In this document: positions 34,466 to 42,150 of the stretch, piece after piece | Numbering within the stretch: position 1 is the stretch's first letter | Layout of the letters: each line of letters opens with the position of its first letter | Source: Paraeggerthella sp964369725 | GTDB lineage: Bacteria > Actinomycetota > Coriobacteriia > Coriobacteriales > Eggerthellaceae | Direction of reading: 5' to 3' | Assembly (NCBI GenBank): GCA_964369725.1 | Contig: CAYJGC010000010.1 | Location: 1-44,772 of the forward strand | DNA length: 44,772 nucleotides | Made by a program: the position numbers and the translations under genes | The notes under the pieces: model-generated | Seen by the model: the letters and a program-made list of their open reading frames with translations, nothing else | Database searches by the model: none | What the model was told of the DNA's origin: nothing

Positions 34466-34682
34466 TAAAATCAACTTTTCTACGTTGACTATCTCATTAT
34501 TTTCTTCTTCTCTGTTTCTTATGCAAGCGCGGCTGCAGGCTCTATACAAACTGAAGACCCCGACCGCCTCCATCGCACTATTCAGTTTTATTCACTTTAA
34601 CTACCACACAGCACCACACAACAGCAACAACCAATCAAACATGATACGATGCTCTAAACTTATAATTATAAAGGAGGGTATT

Positions 34683-35867
34683 ATGTTACATGCAGTTGAA
34701 ATCAAGCCTGACGTATATTGGGTAGGAGGCATCGACTGGAATGAACGTGATTTTCATGGATACACCGTCGAACGAGGGTCAACATACAATGCCTACCTTA
34801 TAGTAGATGAACATCCCACTCTCATCGATACTTGCAAGGCTTCTTTTTCACACGAACTGATTGAGCGCATTAGTGAAATACTAGACCCCTCTAAGATTGA
34901 ATACCTCATCTCTAATCATGTTGAACAAGACCACTCTGGAGGCATTCCTGCTTTGTGCAAACTTGCACCAGAACTACAAATTATTACGAGCACTCCTTAC
35001 GGTCTCAGCGGTCTTAAAGCTCATTATGGCGAATTAAACTACCTCCCCGTATCTACAGGAGATACCCTTAATATCGGCAAACGCACTCTTACGTTTGCTC
35101 AAACAGTTATGGTACATTGGCCAGATAACATGGTGACGTATTCTGAATATGACAAAATATTATTCTCAAATGACGCGTTTGGACAGCACTTTGCATCATC
35201 TAAGCACTTCGATGACGAAGTAGGTCTTCCTGAAGTACTTGACCAAGCAAAAAAATACTATGCAAATATCGTTATGCCCTATTCTCATCATGTAGCTCGC
35301 GCGCTTAAAGCGCTTAGCGGTTTAGATTTTGACATGATTGCACCAAGCCATGGCATTATCTGGCGTACTCACGTCAGTGAAATTCTTGAGACCTATGCAA
35401 AGTGGAGCTCTCTTGATACGCAAGATTATGCAGTAGTTATCTATGATTCTATGTGGCACTCTACCGAAGCAATGGCGCATCAAATTCTTGAAGCTTTTAT
35501 TGAATACGGAGTACCTGCGCGATTGTTTGATCTTAAAGCAAACCATATCTCAAACATTATGACAGAAGTACTCTCTGCAAAGTACATTGCTGTTGGCTCA
35601 CCCACGCTCAACAACAATATGATGCCTTCGGTAGCTGCATTTTTATGCTATCTCAAAGGACTTTCTCCCAAATGGAATGACCGTATCGGCATCCCTTTTG
35701 GATCGTATGGTTGGGGAACCAATGGTCCTGACGAAGTTGCTAACACCTTGAAAGCATGCGGACTTAACTTAGACTTTGGCACGTTATCCCACCAATGGAC
35801 AGAGACTCCTGAGTATCTCAAAGAACTACATGAAGCTCTCATACAAAAACTTCAAGGGACGGGATAG
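34683..35867 (+). CDS. FprA-family A-type flavodiiron protein
   Basis: Flavodiiron proteins reduce O2 to water or NO to N2O and protect anaerobes. The frame is open back to 34410, but ATG at 34683 (MLHAVEIKPDVYWVGG) has AAAGGAGG upstream and matches the family start, giving 394 residues. The beta-lactamase-like domain carries the diiron ligands H79, E81, D83 and H84 (NHVEQDH), H145, D164 and H223. The C-terminal flavodoxin domain has the FMN loop YDSMWHSTEAMA and SPTLNNNMMP. There is no rubredoxin fusion. Electron donors are not encoded nearby. It diverges from the rpsP operon and is monocistronic. Confidence 0.93.
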   Translation: MLHAVEIKPDVYWVGGIDWNERDFHGYTVERGSTYNAYLIVDEHPTLIDTCKASFSHELIERISEILDPSKIEYLISNHVEQDHSGGIPALCKLAPELQIITSTPYGLSGLKAHYGELNYLPVSTGDTLNIGKRTLTFAQTVMVHWPDNMVTYSEYDKILFSNDAFGQHFASSKHFDDEVGLPEVLDQAKKYYANIVMPYSHHVARALKALSGLDFDMIAPSHGIIWRTHVSEILETYAKWSSLDTQDYAVVIYDSMWHSTEAMAHQILEAFIEYGVPARLFDLKANHISNIMTEVLSAKYIAVGSPTLNNNMMPSVAAFLCYLKGLSPKWNDRIGIPFGSYGWGTNGPDEVANTLKACGLNLDFGTLSHQWTETPEYLKELHEALIQKLQGTG

Positions 35868-35883
35868 GCTGCCCTTTTGGGAG

Positions 35884-35920
35884 GCGCTTCTTGCCACTAT
35901 CTTCCTTCGACAAGAAGCGC
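35884..35920 (+). terminator. Hairpin after fprA (weak terminator)
   Basis: GCGCTTCTTG at 35884-35893 pairs with its complement at 35911-35920 across a 17-nt loop, 16 nt after the stop. There is no T-run, so termination here is uncertain. Confidence 0.45.
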
Positions 35921-35999
35921 CCCATAACCTCTCTTTGCGTATCTTCAAACAACCTTTGCTAACCGCGGTAAAGTAGCACAACTGGCTTAATTCAAAAAC

Positions 36000-36034
36000 A
36001 AAACCCTTGCAACAAAACTGTGCGCAAGGGTTTT
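36000..36034. terminator. Bidirectional terminator between fprA and the AIM24 gene
   Basis: An 11-bp stem AAAACCCTTGC/GCAAGGGTTTT with a 13-nt loop. On the minus strand it is followed by T-rich GTTTTTGAATT, suiting the AIM24 gene; the plus strand has TTTTAT for fprA. Confidence 0.75.
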
Positions 36035-36068
36035 ATACCGGTATCTTTCAGTGCCTATTTTTAAACTA

Positions 36069-36848
36069 TTACTCTACAATAACAGCATCTCTCACAACAG
36101 GAGTCATGAGAACTTTGCCGCTACCGCGGAATACATTCACAAGACCTTCGCCAGAAGCAGCAGATCCAATGAGTGATTTTGTTGAACGCTCCACGGTAAA
36201 TTCTAGCGAACCGCTCCACGCAATAGCCATATTGCCATCAATTTTAAGCACGTCGTTTTGTAGATCAATTTCAATAAGTTCTGATCGAGGGCTCGTTGCC
36301 TCTACTGCAAAGACACCTCTTCCTTGAAGTGCGAGATTAAACAAGCCTTCTCCACCAGCAACTGCCGATGAAATGTTTGAACGTGCTACAGCTTTTTGAT
36401 CAAGAGAACTTTCACAAGCGAGGAACATACCATCCTCTAAAACGACCGAACCACCCCAGTCATCAGTATTAAATAGAATAAGGTGACGATAGCTTGGCTC
36501 AAGAACCAAAAGACCATTGCCCTCATATTCAGGCTTGATAGCACTTTCTTTGGTTACCGCGCCACGAACCATTTTACCAAACAAATCACCTACACCCTTA
36601 ACACCAGTTTTAGCATGCACGTCACCAGCCATCCACTGCATTGCACCTGCTTGAATAGTGACCGCACCTCTTGCTACATCGCATATAAGTTGGCGCTTGC
36701 GAACATTCATTTCCTGTGCAAAATATGCCATCATTGCATCTGAAGCATCAACACTAAGATCCCGCTTATATTCGATGACACTAAAAGGACCGAGTTCTTC
36801 CAAAATAGCAATATCATCATTACTGGTAAAATTTTTAACACTAAACAT
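36069..36848 (-). CDS. AIM24 family protein
   Basis: The 259-residue protein belongs to the AIM24/TIGR00266 family, beta-rich proteins of unknown function in bacteria (the yeast namesake is mitochondrial). ATG at 36848 (MFSVKNFTSNDD) has AAGGAG nine bases upstream and is preferred to the longer frame from 36926. Seen are QEMNVRKRQLICDV, GAMQWMAGDVHAKTGV, the GNGLLVLEPSYRHLILF strand, EGLFNLALQGRGVFAV and SGEGLVNVFRGSGKVLMTP. It stands alone. A TATAGT -10 candidate lies at 36892-36897 on the minus strand. Confidence 0.85.
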   Translation of the reverse strand: MFSVKNFTSNDDIAILEELGPFSVIEYKRDLSVDASDAMMAYFAQEMNVRKRQLICDVARGAVTIQAGAMQWMAGDVHAKTGVKGVGDLFGKMVRGAVTKESAIKPEYEGNGLLVLEPSYRHLILFNTDDWGGSVVLEDGMFLACESSLDQKAVARSNISSAVAGGEGLFNLALQGRGVFAVEATSPRSELIEIDLQNDVLKIDGNMAIAWSGSLEFTVERSTKSLIGSAASGEGLVNVFRGSGKVLMTPVVRDAVIVE

Positions 36849-37048
36849 GCAGACCAACTCCTTAGAATCTCCTTCGGATGACAATATGCTTACTATATCA
36901 CAGCGAAATATTGGTGATGAAGTCACGGTTAGAACCCGTTAAAACTAAACAATTTTGGCCGTGTTTACTGGATCCCATACATGCAGCACCAAAACCAATC
37001 CCGACCATTAATGAGAAACAAGCTTTTAAAACTTCTTCTCAACAATCT

Positions 37049-37124
37049 AATAAGGAGCCACACCAATAACAGTGTGACTCCTTATTGACATCAGCTACGT
37101 AATCCTATTACGAATACGTAGCTG
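37049..37124 (-). repeat. Two tandem hairpins downstream of pyrC
   Basis: The first (37049-37086) is a 15-bp stem with one mismatch around an 8-nt loop. The second (37092-37124) is a perfect 10-bp CAGCTACGTA repeat with a 13-nt loop. Neither has a T-run on either strand. They follow the pyrC stop and could be a transcript end, a stability element or a protein site. Confidence 0.5.
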
Positions 37125-37144
37125 TATTACGCAAAGCTCTTTGC

Positions 37145-38437
37145 TTACTCGACAATGACGCCATCTTGCAGGGTTGCATAACCTGCAACATAGACATCGG
37201 TAGCGCGACCAGTAAGCTCAGTTCCTACAAAAGCAGAATTGACTGCTTTTGAGAGGAATTCTGAAGAATCAACTGTCCAGGCAGCCTGAGGGTCAATAAC
37301 CGTTAAGTCTGCATCGCTGCCAGCTTCAATAGCTACTCGATCTACACGCAAAATCTCGCGCGGCGTTGCACTCATAAGCTCTACCGCACGCTCCCAAGAA
37401 ATAATGCCAGGAGCTACCAAATTCGTAATAACAAGTGAAAGCGAAGTCTCTAAACCTATCATTCCGAAAGGTGCCAACTCAAATTCCATGTCCTTTTCAT
37501 AGTCAGTATGAGGAGCATGGTCAGTAACAATTGCATCAACCGTTCCATCAGCCACACCCGCAATAAGAGCAGCTGCATCTTCTTTGGTGCGAAGCGGAGG
37601 GTTTACCTTAAACGAAGTATCATAAGCATCGGTGATATCATCTTCATTTAAGAATAGGTGATGAGGAGTAACCTCACATGTTACGGGCAAGCCTTCAGCC
37701 TTTGCCGCACGAACCATGTCTAAACCACGCACGGTTGTTAAATGCTGAATATGAAGAGGACAACCAGTCAAGCGGCATAAGGCAATATCACGTGCAATCT
37801 GAAGCTCTTCGCCCTCGTTAGGCCAGCCGAGCATACCAAGACGTGTTGAGATGACACCCTCATTAACCTGACCATCGCCTACCAGGTCATTGTCTTGGCA
37901 GTGACTCATGACCACGCGATCAAACTGAGAAGCATAATCCATCACGCGACGCATCATGCCGGCGCCTTGAACACCACGACCGTCGTCGGTAAAGGCAACA
38001 GCACCATGAGCAACCATGTCACCCATTTCAGAAAGCGTTTCACCTTTGAGTCCTTGACTACAAGCACCTGCAACATGAACGCGACACTTTCCTACCGCGG
38101 CAGCACGACCGTGAATAAAGCCCACGCCCACGGCATTGTCAATAACAGGATTTGTATTTGGCATACAGCAAACTGCGGTAAACCCACCATGCGCTGCGGC
38201 GCGTGTTCCTGAAGCAATGTCTTCTTTTTGTTCATAACCAGGCTCACGTAAATGCACGTGAATATCAACCAAGCCAGGAACAACTATTTTTCCTTCAAGG
38301 TCACGAACTTCTCCTTTTTCAATAGAGAGATTCTGTCCAACTTCAACAATTTTACCGTCACGCACTACGACGTCGGTCACTTCATTCAACCCAACTTGAG
38401 GGTCAATCACGTGAGCATTTTTAAGAAGTAAAGCCAT
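37145..38437 (-). CDS. pyrC: Dihydroorotase
   Basis: PyrC closes carbamoyl aspartate to dihydroorotate, the third step of pyrimidine synthesis. The 430-residue protein is a class I amidohydrolase: metal ligands H60 and H62 in DIHVHLREPG, a GGFTAVCCMPNT strand, TCEVTPHHLFL, and TDHAPH. It overlaps pyrB by 17 nt, so translation is likely coupled. It is last in the pyrRBC operon. Confidence 0.97.
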   Translation of the reverse strand: MALLLKNAHVIDPQVGLNEVTDVVVRDGKIVEVGQNLSIEKGEVRDLEGKIVVPGLVDIHVHLREPGYEQKEDIASGTRAAAHGGFTAVCCMPNTNPVIDNAVGVGFIHGRAAAVGKCRVHVAGACSQGLKGETLSEMGDMVAHGAVAFTDDGRGVQGAGMMRRVMDYASQFDRVVMSHCQDNDLVGDGQVNEGVISTRLGMLGWPNEGEELQIARDIALCRLTGCPLHIQHLTTVRGLDMVRAAKAEGLPVTCEVTPHHLFLNEDDITDAYDTSFKVNPPLRTKEDAAALIAGVADGTVDAIVTDHAPHTDYEKDMEFELAPFGMIGLETSLSLVITNLVAPGIISWERAVELMSATPREILRVDRVAIEAGSDADLTVIDPQAAWTVDSSEFLSKAVNSAFVGTELTGRATDVYVAGYATLQDGVIVE

Positions 38438-39365
38438 CTTCGCTCCCTCCGAGCAGTAGGTACAAGGCAGCCATGCGCGTCAAAATACCCGCATAGACCT
38501 GGTCAAGAATAATCGAACGTTCAGGATGATCAGCCATGTAACTATCCAACTCAACACCTCTGTTGATAGGTCCTGGATGTCCAATCAAGGCATCAGGCTT
38601 CATCAATCGTTCGCGCTCTTTAGTTAGACCGTAGAGCATGTTGTATTCACGTAAGCTAGGATAGGGAGCCCCTTCAAGACGTTCACGCTGGATACGCAGC
38701 ATATACACCACATCAAGAGTCGGAAGCACCTCATCAAGATTACTTGTTACATAATCGGCACCCAAAATGTCAGGACGAGCAGGCATTAAAGTGGGAGGTG
38801 CAATAATGGTAACCTCGCAACCCATAATTTTTAACGCAGGAACCAAAGAGCCGCAAACACGTGAATGTCCAATATCTCCCACAACGCCAACCTTGAGGCC
38901 ATTAAGGTCACCCTTGCGCTCCCAAATGGAGTACAAGTCAAGCAGCGCCTGAGTAGGATGTTGATGCTTGCCATCACCGGCATCAATAACACTCACGCCT
39001 GAAACGTCAGCTATTTTACGCGGAACACCAGCACGTTTGTCCCGAACAATAATCATATCAACCTTATATGAACATAAGGTTTCAACGGTGTCTACCAAGC
39101 TTTCACCCTTTACGGTAGCCGTTGAACTTCCTCCAAAATTCAAGGCATCGCATGACAAGCGTTTTTCTGCAATTTCGAAAGAAGAACGCGTGCGAGTAGA
39201 AGGCTCATTAAACATGTTTACCGCCGTAAAGCCTTGCAACAAAGGAACCTTTTTAATACGACGTTCGTTTACTTCTTTAAATCGAGCTGCCGTCTCAAGG
39301 ATGGTCATAATGTCATCTGCGGAATACTCAGTAATATCAATTAAGTGCTTATGCTTAAAACCCAT
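38421..39365 (-). CDS. pyrB: Aspartate carbamoyltransferase catalytic subunit
   Basis: PyrB joins carbamoyl phosphate and aspartate, the committed step of pyrimidine synthesis. The 314-residue protein has the carbamoyl-phosphate loop EPSTRTRSSFE near 54-64, HPTQALLDLYSI, GDIGHSRV and GHPGPINRG. No regulatory subunit gene (pyrI) is present, consistent with control by PyrR. It starts 2 nt after pyrR. Confidence 0.97.
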   Translation of the reverse strand: MGFKHKHLIDITEYSADDIMTILETAARFKEVNERRIKKVPLLQGFTAVNMFNEPSTRTRSSFEIAEKRLSCDALNFGGSSTATVKGESLVDTVETLCSYKVDMIIVRDKRAGVPRKIADVSGVSVIDAGDGKHQHPTQALLDLYSIWERKGDLNGLKVGVVGDIGHSRVCGSLVPALKIMGCEVTIIAPPTLMPARPDILGADYVTSNLDEVLPTLDVVYMLRIQRERLEGAPYPSLREYNMLYGLTKERERLMKPDALIGHPGPINRGVELDSYMADHPERSIILDQVYAGILTRMAALYLLLGGSEDGFTS

Positions 39366-39367
39366 CT

Positions 39368-39952
39368 CTATTCACCTCCCAATGGTGCTGAACCCGCGCG
39401 TGAGCCCGGAGCCATCTCTAAGATTTCTACCTCGGATTTTCCGTCTGATTCCTCTAAGAATAAGCGCACATTTTCATCTGCCGCGGAAGGCACATTTTTA
39501 CCGACAAAGTCTGCACGAATGGGAAGTTGACGGTGGCCACGGTCGACCAAAACAGCAAGTTGTACGGTTGCAGGACGACCGATATCTGCCAAAGCATCGA
39601 GTGCGGCTCGAATGGTTCGACCCGTGTAGAGAACATCGTCCACCAAGATGATATCCTTACCATCAAGATCAAAGAGAATGTCGGTTGAGTGGACTTCGGG
39701 AGAAAGATGGGTTGCGAAGTCGTCGCGATAAAAGCTAATGTCTAGCTTACCCATAGGCACTTTAGTACCTTCAATTTGCTGAATTTTTTCAGCCAAGCGT
39801 TTTGCGAGCAAGTCACCTCGCGTCACAATACCAACAAGAGCTATGTTACTCGCACCCTTGTTAGCCTCGAGAATTTGATGCGCAATACGCGTCAAAGACC
39901 TCTCGATTTCGTCTGCATTCATGCAAACATTTTTTACTGCTGCGTCTTTCAT
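39368..39952 (-). CDS. pyrR: Pyrimidine operon regulator PyrR / uracil phosphoribosyltransferase
   Basis: PyrR binds a hairpin in pyr leader RNA when UMP/UTP is high, causing termination; many also have uracil phosphoribosyltransferase activity. ATG at 39952 (MKDAAVKNVCMNADEIERS) follows GAAAGGGTG and is preferred to the longer frame from 40006. The 194-residue product has the phosphoribosyl-binding loop VDDVLYTGRTIRAALDAL, SFYRDDF and the VDRGHRQLPIRADFVGK segment. Its target hairpin is visible upstream. It leads pyrR-pyrB-pyrC. Confidence 0.95.
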   Translation of the reverse strand: MKDAAVKNVCMNADEIERSLTRIAHQILEANKGASNIALVGIVTRGDLLAKRLAEKIQQIEGTKVPMGKLDISFYRDDFATHLSPEVHSTDILFDLDGKDIILVDDVLYTGRTIRAALDALADIGRPATVQLAVLVDRGHRQLPIRADFVGKNVPSAADENVRLFLEESDGKSEVEILEMAPGSRAGSAPLGGE

Positions 39953-40081
39953 ACACACCCTTTCGTTGTTGAGTGCGTACAGACGGACCTGTGTTCCGCC
40001 GAGCAAGCTGCTAAACCAATACGCTTTTTGCGCTCATTTAGCACCTTACCCCCAAGTTTGGCGGTGTCTGCGCCTAGGCAT

Positions 40082-40185
40082 AAAAAAAGCCCGTGCGACA
40101 GACAAAGGCTTACATGACAGCAACTCTTTTTCGAGCGAGTGCTATGCGTGTTACCTTGTCGGTCTCTCTGTACCGCTTTTAAAGG
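40082..40185 (-). promoter_or_regulatory. PyrR-responsive attenuator in the pyr leader
   Basis: On the minus strand the leader holds a PyrR-type binding hairpin at 40154-40185: CCTT, TAAAAG, CGGT, ACAGAGAG, ACCG, AC, AAGG in order, with the core GGTACAGAGAGACC resembling the PyrR consensus. A terminator (AAGCCT/GGGCTT with seven T) lies at 40082-40111. An antiterminator can form because GACAAGG (40154-40160) is complementary, with one bulge, to CCTTTGTC (40101-40108), which belongs to the terminator arm. The two foldings exclude each other, as in Bacillus pyr leaders. Confidence 0.8.
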
Positions 40186-40226
40186 ACATCCCTAGTTTAT
40201 ACACTTTTTTGTCACTTGCCTACCCC

Positions 40227-40255
40227 TTTATACAAGTTTTTTTGAAATGTTGTAA
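40227..40255 (-). promoter_or_regulatory. Promoter of the pyrRBC operon
   Basis: On the minus strand TTACAA (40250-40255) and TATAAA (40227-40232) are 17 bp apart. The transcript would start about 35 nt before the PyrR-binding hairpin. Confidence 0.7.
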
Positions 40256-40291
40256 TGAGTAGAACCATCTTCTCGCTCTCTTTGCCTCACT

Positions 40292-41089
40292 TTAGTATTC
40301 ACCTTTTGAATCAATAAATTGAGACTCTTTATTAAAGAGTGTTTTGTATCCCAGATTCAAAGAAAGAAACACCGCAAGACACACTACTGTAGTAATGCAA
40401 ATCATGACGCAAATTTGATAGAGAATTGCCGTGGTTGGAGACTCACCTGAAAGAATCTGACCCGTCATCATTCCAGGAAGCATTACAATTCCCATTCCTA
40501 GCAAGGAATTAATTGTTGGCAGTAATGCTGTTTCAAGTGCCTTATTCACGAGAGGATGTAATATATTTTTTGGTGTTGCACCTAAGTTGAGGAGGGCATT
40601 TAGCTTTTCTTTGGAATCTTCGTATTGTGCCATAAACGTTTTTACCCCTAAAGAGACCCCTGTCATGGCGTTTCCTAAAATCATGCCACTAATAGGAATC
40701 ATATATTGTGGGTTAAAAATACTTTCACCAATAATCGTTACAACGAAAAAGGCAATGACCGCAAGCGATGTCGCTGCAAGGCTTACCCCTATCGCAACCT
40801 TAAAGCGCCTATTCAATCCTTCGTTTACGTTCAGGATACGATGAATTGCAAAGGCGACCATACAAACTAAGAATAACGCTACCAGGATTGGACTTGGATT
40901 ATCAAACAGATACTCCAATACAAATCCTGCTATAACAAGCTGAACCGTCATTCGCAAACTCGCAACAAACAGTAATTTGGTTTGCGAAATCTTGCTCATC
41001 TTCATGACAACCGTAACCACAATAAGTAACAGATATACCAAGACAAAGCTTGTCAGACTTATTTGAACAGCTCCATCCATGCTACTCAC
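40292..41089 (-). CDS. fetB: FetB/YbbM-family ABC transporter permease (putative iron exporter)
   Basis: The 265-residue protein belongs to the UPF0014/YbbM family: about seven hydrophobic segments, KLLFVASLRMTVQLVIAGF near the N-terminus, and the conserved GMILGNAMTGVSLG and LPGMMTGQILSGESP loops. In E. coli FetAB exports iron and helps peroxide resistance; substrate here is inferred. The frame starts with GTG overlapping fetA by 8 nt; ATG at 41080, three codons in, has a closer AGGTGAG and may be the true start. Confidence 0.88.
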   Translation of the reverse strand: MSSMDGAVQISLTSFVLVYLLLIVVTVVMKMSKISQTKLLFVASLRMTVQLVIAGFVLEYLFDNPSPILVALFLVCMVAFAIHRILNVNEGLNRRFKVAIGVSLAATSLAVIAFFVVTIIGESIFNPQYMIPISGMILGNAMTGVSLGVKTFMAQYEDSKEKLNALLNLGATPKNILHPLVNKALETALLPTINSLLGMGIVMLPGMMTGQILSGESPTTAILYQICVMICITTVVCLAVFLSLNLGYKTLFNKESQFIDSKGEY

Positions 41090-41699
41090 CTCGACTTATA
41101 TCTAAAGCGACATCTGCATAGCGCTCAACTAATCCATGATCATGACTAATAATTATCAGCGTCTTGCCAGCATCTTTAGCATAAGCAACCAGATTACTCA
41201 TTATTTTGTGCGCTGTATCTTCATCGAGCGCCGAAGTAGGTTCGTCAAGCATTATGGTTTCCGCATTAAAGGACAAACAGATTGCCAAGTACACGCGCTG
41301 GCGTTCTCCGCCGGAAAGCGTATCGCAAGAAACATCCAAATCAAAGGAAGCCTCCGCGAGACTCAGGTAATCACGCATGGTATTTTCGGACGGTTGAGGC
41401 TTTTCGCAATACTGATAGAATTGAATAAAGTTCTCTCTCAGCGTTCCGGGGAAAAGAAAAAGAGTTTGAGAAATCAAAGTGACTTGCTTTCTGAGAGATA
41501 TGCTTTCGCATTCAGAAAGGGGTGTGCCCTTGTAAAACATCTCACCGGCAGAAGGATTTGCGGTTTTGTTCAAGAGCTTTAACAAGGTACTTTTACCACT
41601 GCCACTTTTACCTGTTATAAAGGTAGTACTGCCACTTTCGATATGCAAATCTGTGTAATAGAGCACATCTTTAAACGCCAGATTTTTAGTTCTAAACAT
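41082..41699 (-). CDS. fetA: FetA/YbbL-family ABC transporter ATP-binding protein
   Basis: This is the ATPase partner of FetB. ATG at 41699 (MFRTKNLAFKDVL) has AAGGAG upstream and is preferred to the longer frame from 41816, which would run across the regulatory region and into padR. The 205-residue protein has Walker A GKSGSGKST at 30-38, signature LSGGERQRVYLA, Walker B TIMLDEPTSALD and the H-loop IISHDH. Its promoter (-10 TATACT) overlaps that of the divergent padR, with three CGATATCG repeats across its -35 region. Confidence 0.9.
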   Translation of the reverse strand: MFRTKNLAFKDVLYYTDLHIESGSTTFITGKSGSGKSTLLKLLNKTANPSAGEMFYKGTPLSECESISLRKQVTLISQTLFLFPGTLRENFIQFYQYCEKPQPSENTMRDYLSLAEASFDLDVSCDTLSGGERQRVYLAICLSFNAETIMLDEPTSALDEDTAHKIMSNLVAYAKDAGKTLIIISHDHGLVERYADVALDISRGE

Positions 41700-41717
41700 T
41701 AAAGACTCCTTACATTT

Positions 41718-41747
41718 TTGACGCCGTTCAGGTACACTTAGTATAGA
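41718..41747 (+). promoter_or_regulatory. padR promoter
   Basis: TTGACG (41718-41723) and TATAGA (41742-41747) are 18 bp apart. The predicted start falls in or beside the first CGATATCG repeat. Confidence 0.6.
41740..41745 (-). promoter_or_regulatory. -10 element of the fetAB promoter
   Basis: On the minus strand TATACT lies 41 nt before the fetA ATG and shares four bases with the padR -10 on the other strand. Its -35 region (about 41763-41768) falls in the operator array. Confidence 0.55.
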
Positions 41748-41751
41748 AGCT

Positions 41752-41785
41752 CGATATCGTCTATCGATATCGGATTTCGATATCG
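41752..41785. promoter_or_regulatory. Triple CGATATCG operator array between fetAB and padR
   Basis: The perfect 8-bp palindrome CGATATCG occurs at 41752, 41765 and 41778, each exactly 13 bp apart, with unrelated 5-bp spacers. It covers the predicted padR transcript start and the fetAB -35. The likely ligand is the PadR protein encoded next to it, giving autoregulation and control of fetAB; this is inference. Confidence 0.7.
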
Positions 41786-41810
41786 CTACTTTAACCCAAG
41801 GAGAACCCCA

Positions 41811-42113
41811 ATGCAAGACCCAGTTTTAAGAAAACTCTTTCTTGGATTTATTCAAATACACCTCCTTCATCATGCCCAAAAAGAACCTCTTTTTGGGTCG
41901 TTTATGATAGAGGAACTAAAATCTCACGGCTATGAAATTAGCCCCGGCACCCTCTACCCTATTCTTCATAATCTAGTAAAGGCAGAGCTTTTAACGGTAG
42001 AGAACTGCACGTGCGAAGGTAGGGTACGAAAATACTATTCAATAACCAAAAAAGGTGAGGATGTCCTTGCCGAAGCAAAGAAAAAAGCTCACGAGCTCGT
42101 AAGAGAGCTCTAG
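41811..42113 (+). CDS. PadR family transcriptional regulator
   Basis: The 100-residue protein is a compact PadR winged helix: LGFIQIHLLHHAQKEPLFG, FMIEELKSHGYEISPGTLYP, ILHNLVKAELL and the wing GRVRKYYSITKKGEDVL, followed by a short dimer helix. AAGGAG precedes the ATG. It diverges from fetAB, and selD follows 37 nt downstream on the same strand, so one transcript may carry both. The effector is unknown; cysteines in NCTCEG (near residue 62) could sense metal or redox state. Confidence 0.88.
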   Translation: MQDPVLRKLFLGFIQIHLLHHAQKEPLFGSFMIEELKSHGYEISPGTLYPILHNLVKAELLTVENCTCEGRVRKYYSITKKGEDVLAEAKKKAHELVREL

Positions 42114-42150
42114 TCGACAAGAACGTGACACGTGCCCCACAAGGAGAACT

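Noticed and set aside
34410..34682. 91-codon N-terminal extension of fprA in the open frame
   Set aside because: It precedes a near-perfect ribosome binding site and the true family start. Its sequence shows no domain and covers the promoter region.
41700..41816. 39-codon extension of fetA through the fetAB/padR control region
   Set aside because: It would cover both promoters and the operator array and overlap padR; ATG 41699 has a good ribosome binding site and the family start.
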